Source of the DNA: Methanomassiliicoccales archaeon
GTDB lineage: Archaea; Thermoplasmatota; Thermoplasmata; Methanomassiliicoccales; JACIVX01
Reading direction: 5' to 3'
DNA length: 64,000 bases
Assembly: GCA_038850735.1 (NCBI GenBank)
Contig: JAWCLO010000005.1
Location: 1-64,000, forward strand
A program made the position numbers and the translations under genes. Every line of letters starts with the position of its first letter. The first letter of the stretch is position 1. Of the stretch, positions 45,446 to 53,289 are shown piece by piece. A model generated the notes under the pieces. That model saw only the letters and a list, made by a program, of their open reading frames with translations, was not told where the DNA came from and did not search any database.

Positions 45446-45579
45446 CGGGCCCGCGGGGATTTTCGAAGGCCTTGGGGATCCGAGGCCTTTTCGAACCCCG
45501 GGCCATCTGGTTAAAAGCCAGATGCTCTTTCTAGGGATGCTCGACATCGAAGAATCCTACCTAGCTGAGCTACGGGCCC
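45446..45579 (-). tRNA. tRNA-Lys (TTT) with two introns, one in the D-loop and one in the T-loop
   Basis: Acceptor arms GGGCCCG and CGGGCCC pair fully; the anticodon arm TCTGG-CTTTTAA-CCAGA gives anticodon TTT. The D arm is interrupted: GCTC-AG-CTAG-GTA-GGAT, a 15-nt loop, ATCC-CTAG-AAA-GAGC. This forms an exact bulge-helix-bulge with a 4-bp helix CTAG/CTAG and 3-nt bulges GTA and AAA; cutting each after its second base leaves the standard D arm and a 30-nt intron (about 45529-45558). The T-loop holds 37 nt instead of 7 between CGGGG and CCCCG, with AAGGCCT pairing to AGGCCTT and TTCG to CGAA, giving a second 30-nt intron (about 45461-45490). A TATA-like TTTAAATA lies upstream at 45625-45632. 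Confidence 0.9.
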
Positions 45580-46041
45580 TTGGCAAGTGCACACAGGCAT
45601 GTAGGGAGTCCCCTAATAACTGTCATTATTTAAACTTTGTCGATATGCACAAATTCCGAATGCACTGCAACATACGCGATCTTTGAGTTTTACCAAATTT
45701 TTATATGGCAAAAGTCCCAGATAATTTTTGTCCTAGCTGCACTGCAATGACAACGTGTATTTATTGTAGCTTCTATCTATCAATCAATTGCTATCGACAG
45801 AAGTCGAGAAACCTTTCCAATTTAACGACTCCTTAGCGATGCACAGATCCTCCGATTGCCGATAGTGTGAGTTTCTATGGCATATCCTAGGCGAAATATA
45901 CTCAGCTAATCGAAACATTATTTGCAAATACAGCACAATAGTTCGCCAGGAGCTTAGAAGCTTCATTTTTACAACAACTGCTGGGAAAGTTGGAAGTACT
46001 TCCTTCTCTGGGAGGAAGTTGATAATTATGACGAAGAAGGA
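45580..46041. other. Intergenic region, promoter sequences only
   Basis: Between tRNA-Lys and the zinc-ribbon gene the DNA is AT-rich. It contains a likely tRNA promoter (TTTAAATA on the minus strand at 45625-45632) and no ORF or structured RNA that I can support. Confidence 0.4.
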
Positions 46042-46050
46042 TTTATAAAT
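46042..46050 (+). promoter_or_regulatory. TATA box of the zinc ribbon-ef1b operon
   Basis: TTTATAAAT is centred about 27 nt before the expected transcript start near 46073 and about 37 nt before the ATG at 46083. It supports that ATG over the upstream ATG at 46053-46056, which would lie ahead of the transcript start. Confidence 0.5.
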
Positions 46051-46082
46051 GAGTGATGCTTCATGTCGCACCGGCTGAGAGC

Positions 46083-46250
46083 ATGAAGAAGGAAAAGATC
46101 TGCAGTTCATGCGGCATAAGACTTGTTGAAAGGGGATTTACATACTTCAAATGCCCCATGTGCGGAGAGGTTGAAATTGGGCGCTGTGCGAAATGTAGAG
46201 ACCAGAGTGTTGCTTATACGTGCCCCAAGTGCGGATTTACGGGTCCGTAG
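46083..46250 (+). CDS. Small zinc-ribbon protein (HVO_2753/DUF1610-like)
   Basis: This 55-aa protein is made almost wholly of two zinc ribbons: CSSCGIRL with CPMCGEVE, and CAKCRDQS with CPKCGFTG. Such proteins occur throughout Euryarchaeota next to the gene for aEF1-beta, as here, and are thought to bind RNA; one haloarchaeal homologue affects swarming and biofilm formation. The stop codon overlaps the ribosome binding site of ef1b, which suggests coupling. Confidence 0.88.
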   Translation: MKKEKICSSCGIRLVERGFTYFKCPMCGEVEIGRCAKCRDQSVAYTCPKCGFTGP

Positions 46251-46259
46251 GTGATCACT

Positions 46260-46526
46260 GTGGGAAAGGTTGCTGCTGTATACAATCTCATGCCTGACGA
46301 CGTTGATGTTCAAATAGAAAACATCGCTAATGAGATCAAGGGAGTTATACCAGAGGGCGTTGAGGTGGCGAGAATGGAAGTAAGACCAGTTGCGTTTGGA
46401 CTCAAGATGCTTACTGTTACCTTTGTTATGAACGACGCAGGCGCTATTGTTGATAACCTGGAAGAGGCGCTTCAGCAGATCAAAGGCGTCCAAAGTGTTG
46501 AATCCGTGTCTGTAACGCTGATTTGA
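46260..46526 (+). CDS. ef1b: Translation elongation factor aEF1-beta (guanine exchange factor)
   Basis: aEF1-beta exchanges GDP on aEF1A. The 88-aa product begins MGKVAAVYNLMPDDVDVQ, matching the family's MGxVxxxxxxMP start, and ends in the ferredoxin-like strand SVESVSVTLI. I choose the GTG at 46260: it follows GGTGAT (46250-46255), a perfect anti-Shine-Dalgarno complement that itself overlaps the preceding stop codon. A GTG at 46251 is possible but lies inside that site. Confidence 0.93.
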   Translation: MGKVAAVYNLMPDDVDVQIENIANEIKGVIPEGVEVARMEVRPVAFGLKMLTVTFVMNDAGAIVDNLEEALQQIKGVQSVESVSVTLI

Positions 46527-46946
46527 GAACGCGGATTCTATGCTTGCAGATGTTTCTTTATTCTGAACGACATTTGTATTTTCCATTCACACATATGTAT
46601 CGATCGTATTTTACTACCAGGTTAGTAATCCTAAGAACATACATTGAAAATGTCTTTTTCCAACCGTGAGAAATTGAATAAGATTTTAGCGTCGATGATG
46701 AATGATTGCATACGAGTGTCTGCTTCTGATAATGGCATATGAACAATAATCGATAAATCGGTAGGACTTTCTGGCATTATAAAAATCTGAAAAATAGTAT
46801 TCTCTTATATAGAAGAGGATGAGGGGAGGGGAACGTCGGGAACTGCACCTTCAATGCTACCCTCTTACGGTCGGAAAAAAAGTAAGAAATCTGGATAAAA
46901 ATACCTACGAATATTCTTTCAAGAAGCGAAAGTTGACCAGCGAACG
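46527..46946. other. Intergenic region between convergent genes
   Basis: This 420-nt stretch between ef1b and malic enzyme is AT-rich. A TTATATA at 46804-46810 followed by a G-rich segment (46820-46880) that could pair with its own CTACCCTC might be a small RNA, but I find no known motif and make no gene call. Confidence 0.3.
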
Positions 46947-48293
46947 TTAGACGCGTGGAGGTCTTATGCAGCCCCGATCCATCAGCAATTTAGTCATACC
47001 TCTAGCTCGTTTGATAATTTGTTCCGCCCTCTCGTACAATTCGCTCCTGCTCGGCTTCACTCCAGCGACTCCTTGCTCAATTGCCTTCATCCCAACCGCT
47101 ACCGCTTCTCTAGGAAAGACTTCCCAGTCGTCCATCGTAGGCACGATATATTCCTCATTCAATCCTTTGTCTTCGGCCGTCTTTGCGAGTTCTAATGCCG
47201 CAGCAATGCACATTTCGTCCGTAATCGTCCTCGCCCTTACGTCTAGAGCACCTCTGAATATCCCCGGGAATCCAAGAGAATTGTTTATTTGGTTCGGAAA
47301 ATCTGACCTTCCAGTAGCAACGATCCTCGCGCCCGCCTCCTTTGCATCCCATGGCCAAATTTCTGGAATGGGATTTGCCGTTGCAAACACAATAGCATCA
47401 TCTGCCATCGATCTCACCATGTCTTTTGTGATGACATTCGGTCCTGGTCGAGATGCACCTATAACAATATCAGCCCCTTCCATCGCTTCTTTGATTCCTC
47501 CAGTTTTTCTTTCGCTGTTTGACTTCAACGCCATCTCCCATTTTTCAGGATACTTTCCCTCGAGATCTTTTCTCCCAGGATGTAATATGCCCTTGCTATC
47601 GACCATCACGATGTTCCTTATGTTCACACCCGCAGCGATCAAAACTCTAGCAATAGCGATATTTGCTGCACCGGCCCCGATCATCGCCACCTTTGCTTCG
47701 CTCATCTTTTTTCCCACAAGTTTCAATGCGTTTATCGCTCCAGCGGTTACAATTGTTGCCGTGCCTTGCTGATCATCATGCCAAACCGGGATGTCAACTT
47801 CTTTTCGCAGGCGATCTAAAATAGCAAAGCATTTCGGATGAGCGATATCTTCCAAATTGATACCGCCAAAAGATGGTACAATCCACTTGACCGCCTGAAC
47901 AATTTCATCGGGATCTTTTGTATTCAGGCATATCGGAACGGCATCAACTCCTCCGAGATACTTGAATAATAGAGCTTTACCCTCCATCACAGGCAATCCG
48001 GCTTCTGGACCGATATCTCCAAGGCCGAGAACTCTTGTCCCATCCGTCACGACCGCTACCATATTCCACTTGTTTGTATGACTGTAAACTCTTTCAGGAT
48101 TCTTTTGTATATCTCTGCAAGGTTCTGCGACACCCGGCGTATACCAAATTGCAAAATCCTGGAAGTTCCGGATAGGTACCTTCGGTATCACCTCAATTTT
48201 TCCCTCATAGAAAGGATGGTATGCCATTGCAATCCTTGCTGGCTCATACGCTTTATTCAGTCTTTCCTCCACGGTTTTTTCTTCGTTGCTCAT
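46947..48293 (-). CDS. NAD(P)-dependent malic enzyme
   Basis: Malic enzyme decarboxylates malate to pyruvate. The 448-aa protein has the malate/metal region [37 protein letters not shown], the acidic pair in [11 protein letters not shown] and [12 protein letters not shown], and the Rossmann motif [13 protein letters not shown]. It corresponds to the short archaeal/bacterial form without the phosphotransacetylase-like tail of MaeB. A TATA (CTTATAAAG, minus strand, near 48397-48389) precedes it. NAD versus NADP preference cannot be read reliably. Confidence 0.95.
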   Translation of the reverse strand: MSNEEKTVEERLNKAYEPARIAMAYHPFYEGKIEVIPKVPIRNFQDFAIWYTPGVAEPCRDIQKNPERVYSHTNKWNMVAVVTDGTRVLGLGDIGPEAGLPVMEGKALLFKYLGGVDAVPICLNTKDPDEIVQAVKWIVPSFGGINLEDIAHPKCFAILDRLRKEVDIPVWHDDQQGTATIVTAGAINALKLVGKKMSEAKVAMIGAGAANIAIARVLIAAGVNIRNIVMVDSKGILHPGRKDLEGKYPEKWEMALKSNSERKTGGIKEAMEGADIVIGASRPGPNVITKDMVRSMADDAIVFATANPIPEIWPWDAKEAGARIVATGRSDFPNQINNSLGFPGIFRGALDVRARTITDEMCIAAALELAKTAEDKGLNEEYIVPTMDDWEVFPREAVAVGMKAIEQGVAGVKPSRSELYERAEQIIKRARGMTKLLMDRGCIRPPRV

Positions 48294-48736
48294 GAAAACA
48301 CCTGCAAATCCTTTGTGTTCATCTCTTCATATCGCTCATCAGGAAGACGTCCCCTGACGTGGCAATCGGTACCATATTATGAAAAAGCTTTATAAGCGTT
48401 GATATGAAAATTCGAGCATCTTCGAAAGAATCTTCGGAATAGCGAAATTACCAAAATATTTTCGTATTTTTTTGTATAAAGTTTTTTGAAAAGTGTAGAT
48501 CGTCGAAAACAAAACGACGAATTTTTGTGGACAAAGCACTAAGTAGAATTGAATCATAGACCTCACTAAGTTCACCTTCAGCACAATATTACCATGCAGA
48601 CAGTAATTTGCAGATTGCTATTGTAAGGTAAGGCGCCAATTTACCGATCATTATCATCGATCTGCTCAATATTAAGTTTCAATCTGATCAGTCGATGGAT
48701 CCGAGGAACCTCATATAGATTAGAAGGAGAAACTTT
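48294..48736. other. Divergent intergenic region with an inverted repeat
   Basis: This AT-rich gap carries the malic enzyme promoter near 48393 and an inverted repeat TCGTCG-(9 nt, A-rich)-CGACGA at 48500-48520 followed by ATTTTT. No gene is supported. The repeat could be an operator or a transcription stop on the plus strand. Confidence 0.35.
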
Positions 48737-48766
48737 ATGGCTAAGAAACAGGTGGCAACGGAATGA
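48737..48766 (+). CDS. Nine-codon leader ORF overlapping the radical SAM gene start
   Basis: ATG at 48737 follows AGAAGGAGA at good Shine-Dalgarno distance and encodes MAKKQVATE before a TGA. That TGA overlaps the ATG of the next gene as ATGA, while GGTGG inside the leader can serve as ribosome binding site for that gene. This is the arrangement expected of a translated leader peptide that couples or controls expression. It could be chance; there is no conservation evidence here. Confidence 0.4.
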   Translation: MAKKQVATE

Positions 48767-50397
48767 CAAAAATGAAGAAGAGGAGCGAGGTCGTCCTTAT
48801 CATCGATGGCTTCATTGATGAGCCGTCCTCATTAGGCGTTCCCCCATACATATCACCACATGTCAGGGTCACAGCTGGTGCCGCACTCGATGCTGGCGCG
48901 TCAGTGACCTATATTACTATAGATGATTTGAGACGGGGAGTGAGGACTACCCCAGCGCACGTCAGTGTGTTCCTTGGCGGCGCATCAGTTCCGGGCAGAT
49001 ATCTTCGCGCTATGCCAGCATCGGCGGAAGAGATACGACGTTTCTCCGAAGGTCTCTTCGGATTTAGAATACTTGGCGGTCCAGCAACCTATGATGATAA
49101 TTATGAGCAGCTGGGATCCTTTGACTTCATTGCAAAAAAGGATCCAGCTTCATGCGTTTACGATTTTTTGACGAGAGGAGAAGCATCAAATAGATGGCGC
49201 TCAAAAGAAGAGTGGAATAGATGGTTATTGAAGGGCGCAACTATTGTGACAAAGCATCCTGATTTTCCTCAACCCCTCATAGCTGACATTGAAAGTTACA
49301 GGGGATGTCTACGTTATAAGTCGGGGGGTTGCTCATTTTGCGTCGAGCCACTGAAAGGTGCGCCGCTTTTTAGAGAGCCTGAGGAGATCATCGAGGAGGT
49401 ACGGGCGCTGCATGCCCTTGGGGTGAGAAATTTTAGAATCGGGGGGCAGACATGTTTCATTTCATACAAAGCGAGAATTAAGGGCAACTCGATTACATTG
49501 AATGAGACAGCGGTCCGAAAGCTTTTATCCGGAATTGCCCGCCTAAATGTCGATGTTCTACATCTGGATAACGCAAATCCTGCGGTGATAGCTGATCATC
49601 CTGACGACGCGAGAAAAATTCTCAAAACTATTGTCGAATACTGCACAAGCGGCAACATCCTTGCACTGGGTATGGAAAGCGCTGATCCGGTTGTGATCGA
49701 GCGAAACAATCTCAATGCGAATCCTGAGCAAGTTTTCGAGGCAATAAAACTGATCAATGAGATCGGAGGAGAAAGAGGGGAAACTGGTCTTCCAAAATTA
49801 CTGCCAGGTCTAAATTTCATAATCGGGCTCGAAGGGGAAAGCAAGAAGACTCTACGGGATAATCTGGCATTCCTGAATAGGGTTCAAAAAAGCGGGCTTC
49901 TTATCAGGAGAATAAACATCAGGCAGGTCATGCCAATTAGGCGAAGTTTCAGAATGGGTATTAAGCATTCTGATTTCTTGAGATTCAAGGAAACGGTAAG
50001 AAAGGAAATCGATAGACCGATGCTGGAACGGCTTGTTCCAAAGGGGACAGTTCTTAAGAGAGTATTTCTTGAATTGAATGAAGGAAATAAAACATTCGGC
50101 AGGCAAATTGGTACGTACCCTCTGCTTGTAGGCTTTGAGTATCCTTTAGAGACTGGAAAATTCGTGGACGCAGTCGTCATAGGATGGGGATTCAGAAGCA
50201 TTACAGCGGTTGAATTCCCATTTCCGATAAACAGCGCTTCGCTTACAGCAATACAGTCACTTCCATTAGTCGGTGAGAGAAGAGCCCTAAGAATCTGGAG
50301 GAAAAGACCCATTAGAGATACTGATGACTTAGCAAAAGCAATTGATGATCCTCTGGTAGCTATGCAACTTACGAAGATTGTTTCATTCGACGTTTGA
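48763..50397 (+). CDS. Radical SAM enzyme with C-terminal helix-hairpin-helix (COG1031)
   Basis: This 544-aa archaeal protein has an N-terminal B12-binding-like region (VTAGAALDAGASVTYITIDD) and the iron-sulfur motif in SYRGCLRYKSGGCSFCVEP, that is CxxxxxxxxCxxC rather than the usual CxxxCxxC. A barrel segment (LALGMESADP, RRINIRQVMP) follows, and it ends with a helix-hairpin-helix (LTAIQSLPLVGERRALRIWR). The family is conserved in Euryarchaeota but its substrate is unknown; the HhH suggests nucleic acid or tRNA contact (inference). It is preceded by a 9-codon leader ORF and followed by priL in the same direction. Confidence 0.87.
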   Translation: MTKMKKRSEVVLIIDGFIDEPSSLGVPPYISPHVRVTAGAALDAGASVTYITIDDLRRGVRTTPAHVSVFLGGASVPGRYLRAMPASAEEIRRFSEGLFGFRILGGPATYDDNYEQLGSFDFIAKKDPASCVYDFLTRGEASNRWRSKEEWNRWLLKGATIVTKHPDFPQPLIADIESYRGCLRYKSGGCSFCVEPLKGAPLFREPEEIIEEVRALHALGVRNFRIGGQTCFISYKARIKGNSITLNETAVRKLLSGIARLNVDVLHLDNANPAVIADHPDDARKILKTIVEYCTSGNILALGMESADPVVIERNNLNANPEQVFEAIKLINEIGGERGETGLPKLLPGLNFIIGLEGESKKTLRDNLAFLNRVQKSGLLIRRINIRQVMPIRRSFRMGIKHSDFLRFKETVRKEIDRPMLERLVPKGTVLKRVFLELNEGNKTFGRQIGTYPLLVGFEYPLETGKFVDAVVIGWGFRSITAVEFPFPINSASLTAIQSLPLVGERRALRIWRKRPIRDTDDLAKAIDDPLVAMQLTKIVSFDV

Positions 50398-50475
50398 TGT
50401 TGCGGGTCAAAAGGAATCTTGCTCTTGACGTCCCCCGGAAACATGAAATAACAAAATGCCTTTGGATACATCGAC

Positions 50476-51522
50476 ATGGACGAATACAGACTTGCGAAGT
50501 TTCCGTTCCTTCGTGAAGCTGCTAGGTTCGTAAAAGAGGCCGGTGTCACGCTCGATAATGTCATGAACGATCCTGCGTTTGTCGAGGCTATTGCTCTGGG
50601 AAAGGCGCGAGTCGAAGACGCATTGCAATCAGGAATGATTGGTGAATTTCCAAAAACGTCGAGAGAGGAGTGTCTTCTTGAAATTTTGAGTTACCCTGTA
50701 GCAAGAATCATTGTATCATGCATAAACGACAGCTTCTTGATACACCGATATGCATTAGCCGAAGCAGTTACGATGAATAAGCGATTGAGTGATGAATCCG
50801 TCGAATCATTGACATCAATTGCGGATGAACTGGGGGTGAAGACCGCTGTTATTGATGAAAGTTTACGCATGCATTTCACTAGCTACCTTCGATATACTTC
50901 CAGAATAAGAAGCATCGATTGGAAACTCGTTAATACCGAGATACACGGAGGTTTCGTGTACCTCTCTAAACAACGATTCACGAGAATTCTTCAGCAAGCC
51001 CTTCAAGAAAGAATTGAGGATGAATTGCCGCTTGAGGTCAACGATGACATATTGAATAGATTTTCGACTATTATCTCTGAGATTCGTGAAATGGTGAACG
51101 CAAGGAAGAGTAAATACAGGGCAGAAGATTTCGGGAAGGTTAGTATAGTAAACTTTCCGCCTTGTATGAAAAGGTTTATAGGAATGGTACAAGCCGGAGA
51201 AAACATCCCTCATAGTGGAAGATTTGCTTTGACGGCTTTTCTTTATGGAATCGGGATGCAACGTGAGGAAATCCTTAAGTTATTTTCAACCTCACCAGAT
51301 TTTGACCATTCGAAAACCTGGTATCAAATAGAACATATAACTGGTGAAATTTCAGGCACAGAATACACCCCTCCTGAATGCTCAACTATGAGGAGTTATG
51401 GGATTTGCTTCGATCCAGATGAGCTTTGCAAACGAGTCAAACATCCACTTGTTTATTACCGAAGGAAAACGCGAAAGAAGACTATCAATGGCGAGAAGCT
51501 AGTTCATACACAACCGCCGTAA
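50476..51522 (+). CDS. priL: DNA primase large subunit PriL
   Basis: PriL partners with PriS to make RNA primers and carries an essential [4Fe-4S] cluster. The 348-aa protein has the helical N-terminal domain and four cysteines in the right order: PPCMKR, PECSTMRSYGIC and ELCKRVKHPLVYY. PriS is not adjacent. The gene begins 78 nt after the radical SAM gene. The C-terminus ends in a basic tail. Confidence 0.93.
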   Translation: MDEYRLAKFPFLREAARFVKEAGVTLDNVMNDPAFVEAIALGKARVEDALQSGMIGEFPKTSREECLLEILSYPVARIIVSCINDSFLIHRYALAEAVTMNKRLSDESVESLTSIADELGVKTAVIDESLRMHFTSYLRYTSRIRSIDWKLVNTEIHGGFVYLSKQRFTRILQQALQERIEDELPLEVNDDILNRFSTIISEIREMVNARKSKYRAEDFGKVSIVNFPPCMKRFIGMVQAGENIPHSGRFALTAFLYGIGMQREEILKLFSTSPDFDHSKTWYQIEHITGEISGTEYTPPECSTMRSYGICFDPDELCKRVKHPLVYYRRKTRKKTINGEKLVHTQPP

Positions 51523-51619
51523 CGATGAGAGCTGATCTCAGAGATATCATCAAATATCACCTAATCCCGACGCATTTGTCTGAATCGATAGAATCTCTTC
51601 TCTTCCAAGATCGGCTTTT

Positions 51620-51856
51620 TCAAAACATTCCCCCTATTGAGTTTTGCGACTCTATCAACAATGGCTTCAAATTTTGCCAATTTTGATATAAGTCAGGCTT
51701 CCGCTTCAAATCGATGGCGCTATTCAAAATTACACTGTAAAGCTCGATCAACTTTTTAAGGCGAATTTCATAGAATGGAGAAGCTAAGATATCATCGACA
51801 GGAATGCCCCAGAGATAGCGATATTCTAATTCCAATAGGTTCTTCAATTGATTCAC
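51620..51856 (-). CDS. Small helical protein of unknown function, coupled to AIP synthase gene
   Basis: A 78-aa ORF starts with GTG overlapping the stop codon of the phospholipid synthase gene as GTGA. It encodes MNQLKNLLELEYRYLWG followed by IPVDDILASPFYEIRL and further amphipathic helices, with a composition like a real soluble protein (many Leu, Ile, Tyr, Glu, Lys). I recognise no family. The 4-nt overlap and its position as last gene of the fap7-AIPS operon are the arguments that it is translated. A longer reading from an ATG at 51922 is less likely. Confidence 0.55.
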   Translation of the reverse strand: MNQLKNLLELEYRYLWGIPVDDILASPFYEIRLKKLIELYSVILNSAIDLKRKPDLYQNWQNLKPLLIESQNSIGGMF

Positions 51857-52482
51857 TTGATTTTTTTCCAAATTACATAGGCTCGTTGAATCGCAGTGAT
51901 ATTCCCAACTATTCCAAACCATAACATTACTATGTCAAATGTCGAGAAGGCAAACTCTTCAACAAAAATTGCAGCTATTCCCGATTGAATTAAAAGACAC
52001 TGAATTAGTGGTGCAATAAACAGCAAAGCTCCTCTGTCGGCCCTCCCTAATAAGCCGCCGTAGAGTCTACCGACTCCAACTGCTTGAGCTTGTGTGCCCA
52101 TATAACTCGTCAGCAACACACCAATTACGGCAAAAATGCCTATGTATGGATTACACCAACCACTGATACCAATTGCACCAACCATGAAAACATCGGCATA
52201 TCGATCGAGCACGTGATCGACGAAATCTCCACTCTTCGACGCTTTGCCGGATATTCTTGCCACCTTTCCATCTAACGCGTCGAAAATGCCATTAAGCATT
52301 ATCATCAAAGAAGAGGATAAGAGGAGGTGGTAAAACCAGTAACTGAAATATATCATAAGACCAGCAACAATCGCAAACAGGAGTGCTGTCCAAGATAACG
52401 CATTAGGATTGACCTTTTGAAAATACCTTGCTAGCGGATCGAGTAGGATTTCCGAATTTTTTCTCAATTTCTCTAGAACCAG
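51853..52482 (-). CDS. CDP-alcohol phosphatidyltransferase, archaetidylinositol phosphate synthase-like
   Basis: This membrane enzyme (about 209 aa, six helices) attaches a polar alcohol phosphate to CDP-archaeol. The complete family signature D-x2-D-G-x2-A-R-x8-G-x3-D-x3-D is present (DALDGKVAR then GDFVDHVLD). The archaeal context and the absence of other head-group features favour archaetidylinositol-phosphate synthase. Start: AGGAGGT at 52495-52489 is followed after 6 nt by CTG at 52482, inside the end of fap7; a TTG at 52467 is the nearest standard codon, and the TTG at 52503 precedes the ribosome binding site. Confidence 0.85.
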   Translation of the reverse strand: MVLEKLRKNSEILLDPLARYFQKVNPNALSWTALLFAIVAGLMIYFSYWFYHLLLSSSLMIMLNGIFDALDGKVARISGKASKSGDFVDHVLDRYADVFMVGAIGISGWCNPYIGIFAVIGVLLTSYMGTQAQAVGVGRLYGGLLGRADRGALLFIAPLIQCLLIQSGIAAIFVEEFAFSTFDIVMLWFGIVGNITAIQRAYVIWKKIK

Positions 52483-53018
52483 TTTAGTACCTCCTCGCTC
52501 CAATCGATATTACCATATGCATACTTTTCCCTTTCTCCAGCTAAAATTTCAAGAACGCAAGTCGCCACCTCGTCTGGCGTCTTGGTGCTTGTATCTATTT
52601 CGAAAACGCTGTCTGATTGCTCCAAAGATTCAATGAGAATTACATCGCAGGCCTCAGCCTCAACATTTTCCAGTATTTTCTCCTCTTTCCAACCCAAATT
52701 GCGCAAGCGCTTTTCAAGAATCGACGGTTTGCACCTGAGTATGATGATTAATTCAAGCAGAGATGGATCGATTAAATGAGCAAGATGGCCTACGAGAATC
52801 GTGCCCTTATTTGAAATCGCCGATCGAACTGCTTCGCTTAATCCATCAATATCGATTTCAGCACTCCCGCGCTCCTCATCATACCCAGATATCAATCCAG
52901 CAGATCGTACGATTTGATCTATTTCGATAATATCATATCCCCTAGCTCGAAGTAGCGATGCGACCGATGTTTTTCCAGTCCCAGGTGTACCAGTTATTGC
53001 TATAACCACATCAACCAA
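52473..53018 (-). CDS. fap7: Adenylate kinase 6/Fap7 family NTPase (ribosome biogenesis)
   Basis: The 181-aa archaeal Fap7/AK6 homologue has a P-loop AITGTPGTGKTSVASLL, GTILVGHLAHLIDPSLLELI (LID-type segment) and LRCKPSILEKRLRNLGW. In archaea and eukaryotes it binds uS11 and acts in small subunit maturation. It is the first gene of an operon with the AIP synthase, which begins inside its last codons. Confidence 0.9.
   Translation of the reverse strand: MVDVVIAITGTPGTGKTSVASLLRARGYDIIEIDQIVRSAGLISGYDEERGSAEIDIDGLSEAVRSAISNKGTILVGHLAHLIDPSLLELIIILRCKPSILEKRLRNLGWKEEKILENVEAEACDVILIESLEQSDSVFEIDTSTKTPDEVATCVLEILAGEREKYAYGNIDWSEEVLNWF
52489..52495 (-). promoter_or_regulatory. Shine-Dalgarno AGGAGGT implying a CTG start for the AIP synthase gene
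   Basis: On the minus strand AGGAGGT is followed by ACTAAA and CTG (52482-52480), which opens the correct frame for the phosphatidyltransferase. No ATG or GTG lies at usable distance. Confidence 0.5.
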
Positions 53019-53155
53019 TTCATCATTTATATTAAAATTGTTTGCATAGTCATTGAATTATGAATTTACGCTTCACTTGATTCATTCTTGACAGTCCTGG
53101 ATCACAACGAAACTATCAACTATAAAATCAGATTTATACCATCATTACCCATTGT

Positions 53156-53178
53156 GCCAGGAGAAGATTTCTCCTGGC
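53156..53178. other. Perfect 10-bp hairpin in intergenic DNA, possible small RNA
   Basis: GCCAGGAGAA, loop GAT, TTCTCCTGGC form an uninterrupted stem in the 271-nt gap between fap7 and truA. On the plus strand TATAAAAT (53121-53128) and TTTATA (53133-53138) lie 20-35 nt upstream; on the minus strand the stem is followed by ACA. I find no match to a known RNA family by eye. Confidence 0.25.
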
Positions 53179-53289
53179 TAGGGATAGTCCCCGGCGGCCT
53201 TCCCCAAACTCAATTCCATAGGCGGTTGGTTTCTTCACTCCAACTTAGCATTAGTATAAAAACTATGGTTGAGCATGCTACAAAAATCG

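Noticed and set aside
46800-46880. Possible structured RNA downstream of ef1b
   Set aside because: A TATA-like element and some G-rich/C-rich complementarity exist, but the pairing is irregular and fits no known family.
51525-51686. A 53-codon plus-strand frame just after priL (starting MRADLRDIIKYHL)
   Set aside because: It overlaps the coupled small gene on the other strand, lacks a Shine-Dalgarno and is no known primase or GINS fragment; the opposite strand has the better case.
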